Source of the DNA: Bettongia penicillata ogilbyi
Taxonomy: Eukaryota > Chordata > Mammalia > Diprotodontia > Potoroidae
Assembly: GCA_023548195.1 (NCBI GenBank)
Contig: JAJHZJ010000311.1
Location: 1,875,836-1,939,835, forward strand
Direction: 5' to 3'
Length of the DNA: 64,000 nucleotides
Of the stretch, positions 63,775 through 64,000 are shown in pieces; position 1 is the first letter of the stretch, and every line of letters starts with the position of its first letter. Both the position numbers and the translations under genes were made by a program. The notes beneath the pieces were generated by a model. The model did not search any database, was not told the DNA's origin, and was given only the letters and a program-made list of their open reading frames with translations.

Positions 63775-64000
63775 CTTGGTCTCAGTTTTCTTATCTGTAA
63801 AATGGTGGATGAACTAGAAGACCTCTAAGGTCCCTCATGGTTTTAAATCTACCTACCTAACTGCCTGCCAGCTATTGTGATTTGGTACAGAGTGGGGGCG
63901 CACTCTAAATGGTTGGGATAAATCTGGCTTTAATGTCAGAGGACCTGGGTTCAAATGTTGACCCTACAACTTAATATCTAGGTGCCATTTAGCAAGTTAC
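63775..64000 (+). repeat. MIR/THER tail and a SINE running off the window
   Basis: 63778-63845: TCAGTTTTCTTATCTGTAAAATGG, GAACTAGAAGACCTCTAAGG. 63905-64000: AATGTCAGAGGACCTGGG, ACAACTTAATATCTAGG; truncated by the window end. Confidence 0.75.

Noticed and set aside
63407..63828. Frames on both strands rich in Ser/Pro/Leu or Glu/Arg/Gly/Lys
   Set aside because: Translation of the polypyrimidine tract.

Overview
The window looks like a piece of a marsupial nuclear genome, probably intergenic or intronic. I found no host protein-coding exon and no RNA gene that I can support. The taxon call rests on many tRNA-like SINE heads of the form GGGCAGCTAGGTGG (20416, 35288, 10307, 48232 and 50933), abundant MIR- and L2-type fossils, and an L1 lineage accompanied by ORF1-only 'half-L1' (HAL1) elements. 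This combination is known from opossum-like genomes. I cannot name the species.

Layout. Positions 1-6557 hold an old, internally deleted L1. It was later hit by a hAT-like MITE (1287-1470), a SINE with a perfect 12-bp target duplication (1498-1681) and a HAL1 (1944-4781). Positions 6.5-12.2 kb are old SINE/MIR fragments and single-copy DNA. Positions 12218-19898 hold the main object: a full-length L1 with both ORFs open and catalytic residues present, followed by a second, older L1 3' end. An outer 16-bp target duplication encloses the pair, which suggests a retrotransposed unit carrying transduced sequence. A second HAL1 lies at 21510-24393 and a third at 36411-39010. A 2.1-kb antisense L2 fossil lies at 30376-32525, and a sense L2 fossil is broken across 45735-48160. 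Another old L1 3' end lies at 56215-57860. The remainder is SINE/MIR/L2 debris, microsatellites, long pyrimidine or purine tracts (32690-33005, 60515-60665, 63505-63772) and some unexplained single-copy stretches.

How the parts relate. L1 ORF1p is the RNA-binding trimer and ORF2p is the endonuclease/reverse transcriptase. HAL1 elements keep the L1 promoter, ORF1 and 3' end but lack ORF2, so they must be mobilised by an L1 such as the one here. Every L1/HAL1 copy I can orient lies on the + strand.

Most notable are the possible 5' plus 3' transduction at the intact L1, its two-module 5'UTR, the in-register 54-bp expansion in the ORF1 coiled coil, the shared fused architecture of three HAL1 copies, two long unexplained inverted repeats (21051-21227 and 40012-40122) and a 50-bp palindromic repeat present twice in opposite orientation (59191 and 62179). 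Family names were assigned by recognition, without database searches.
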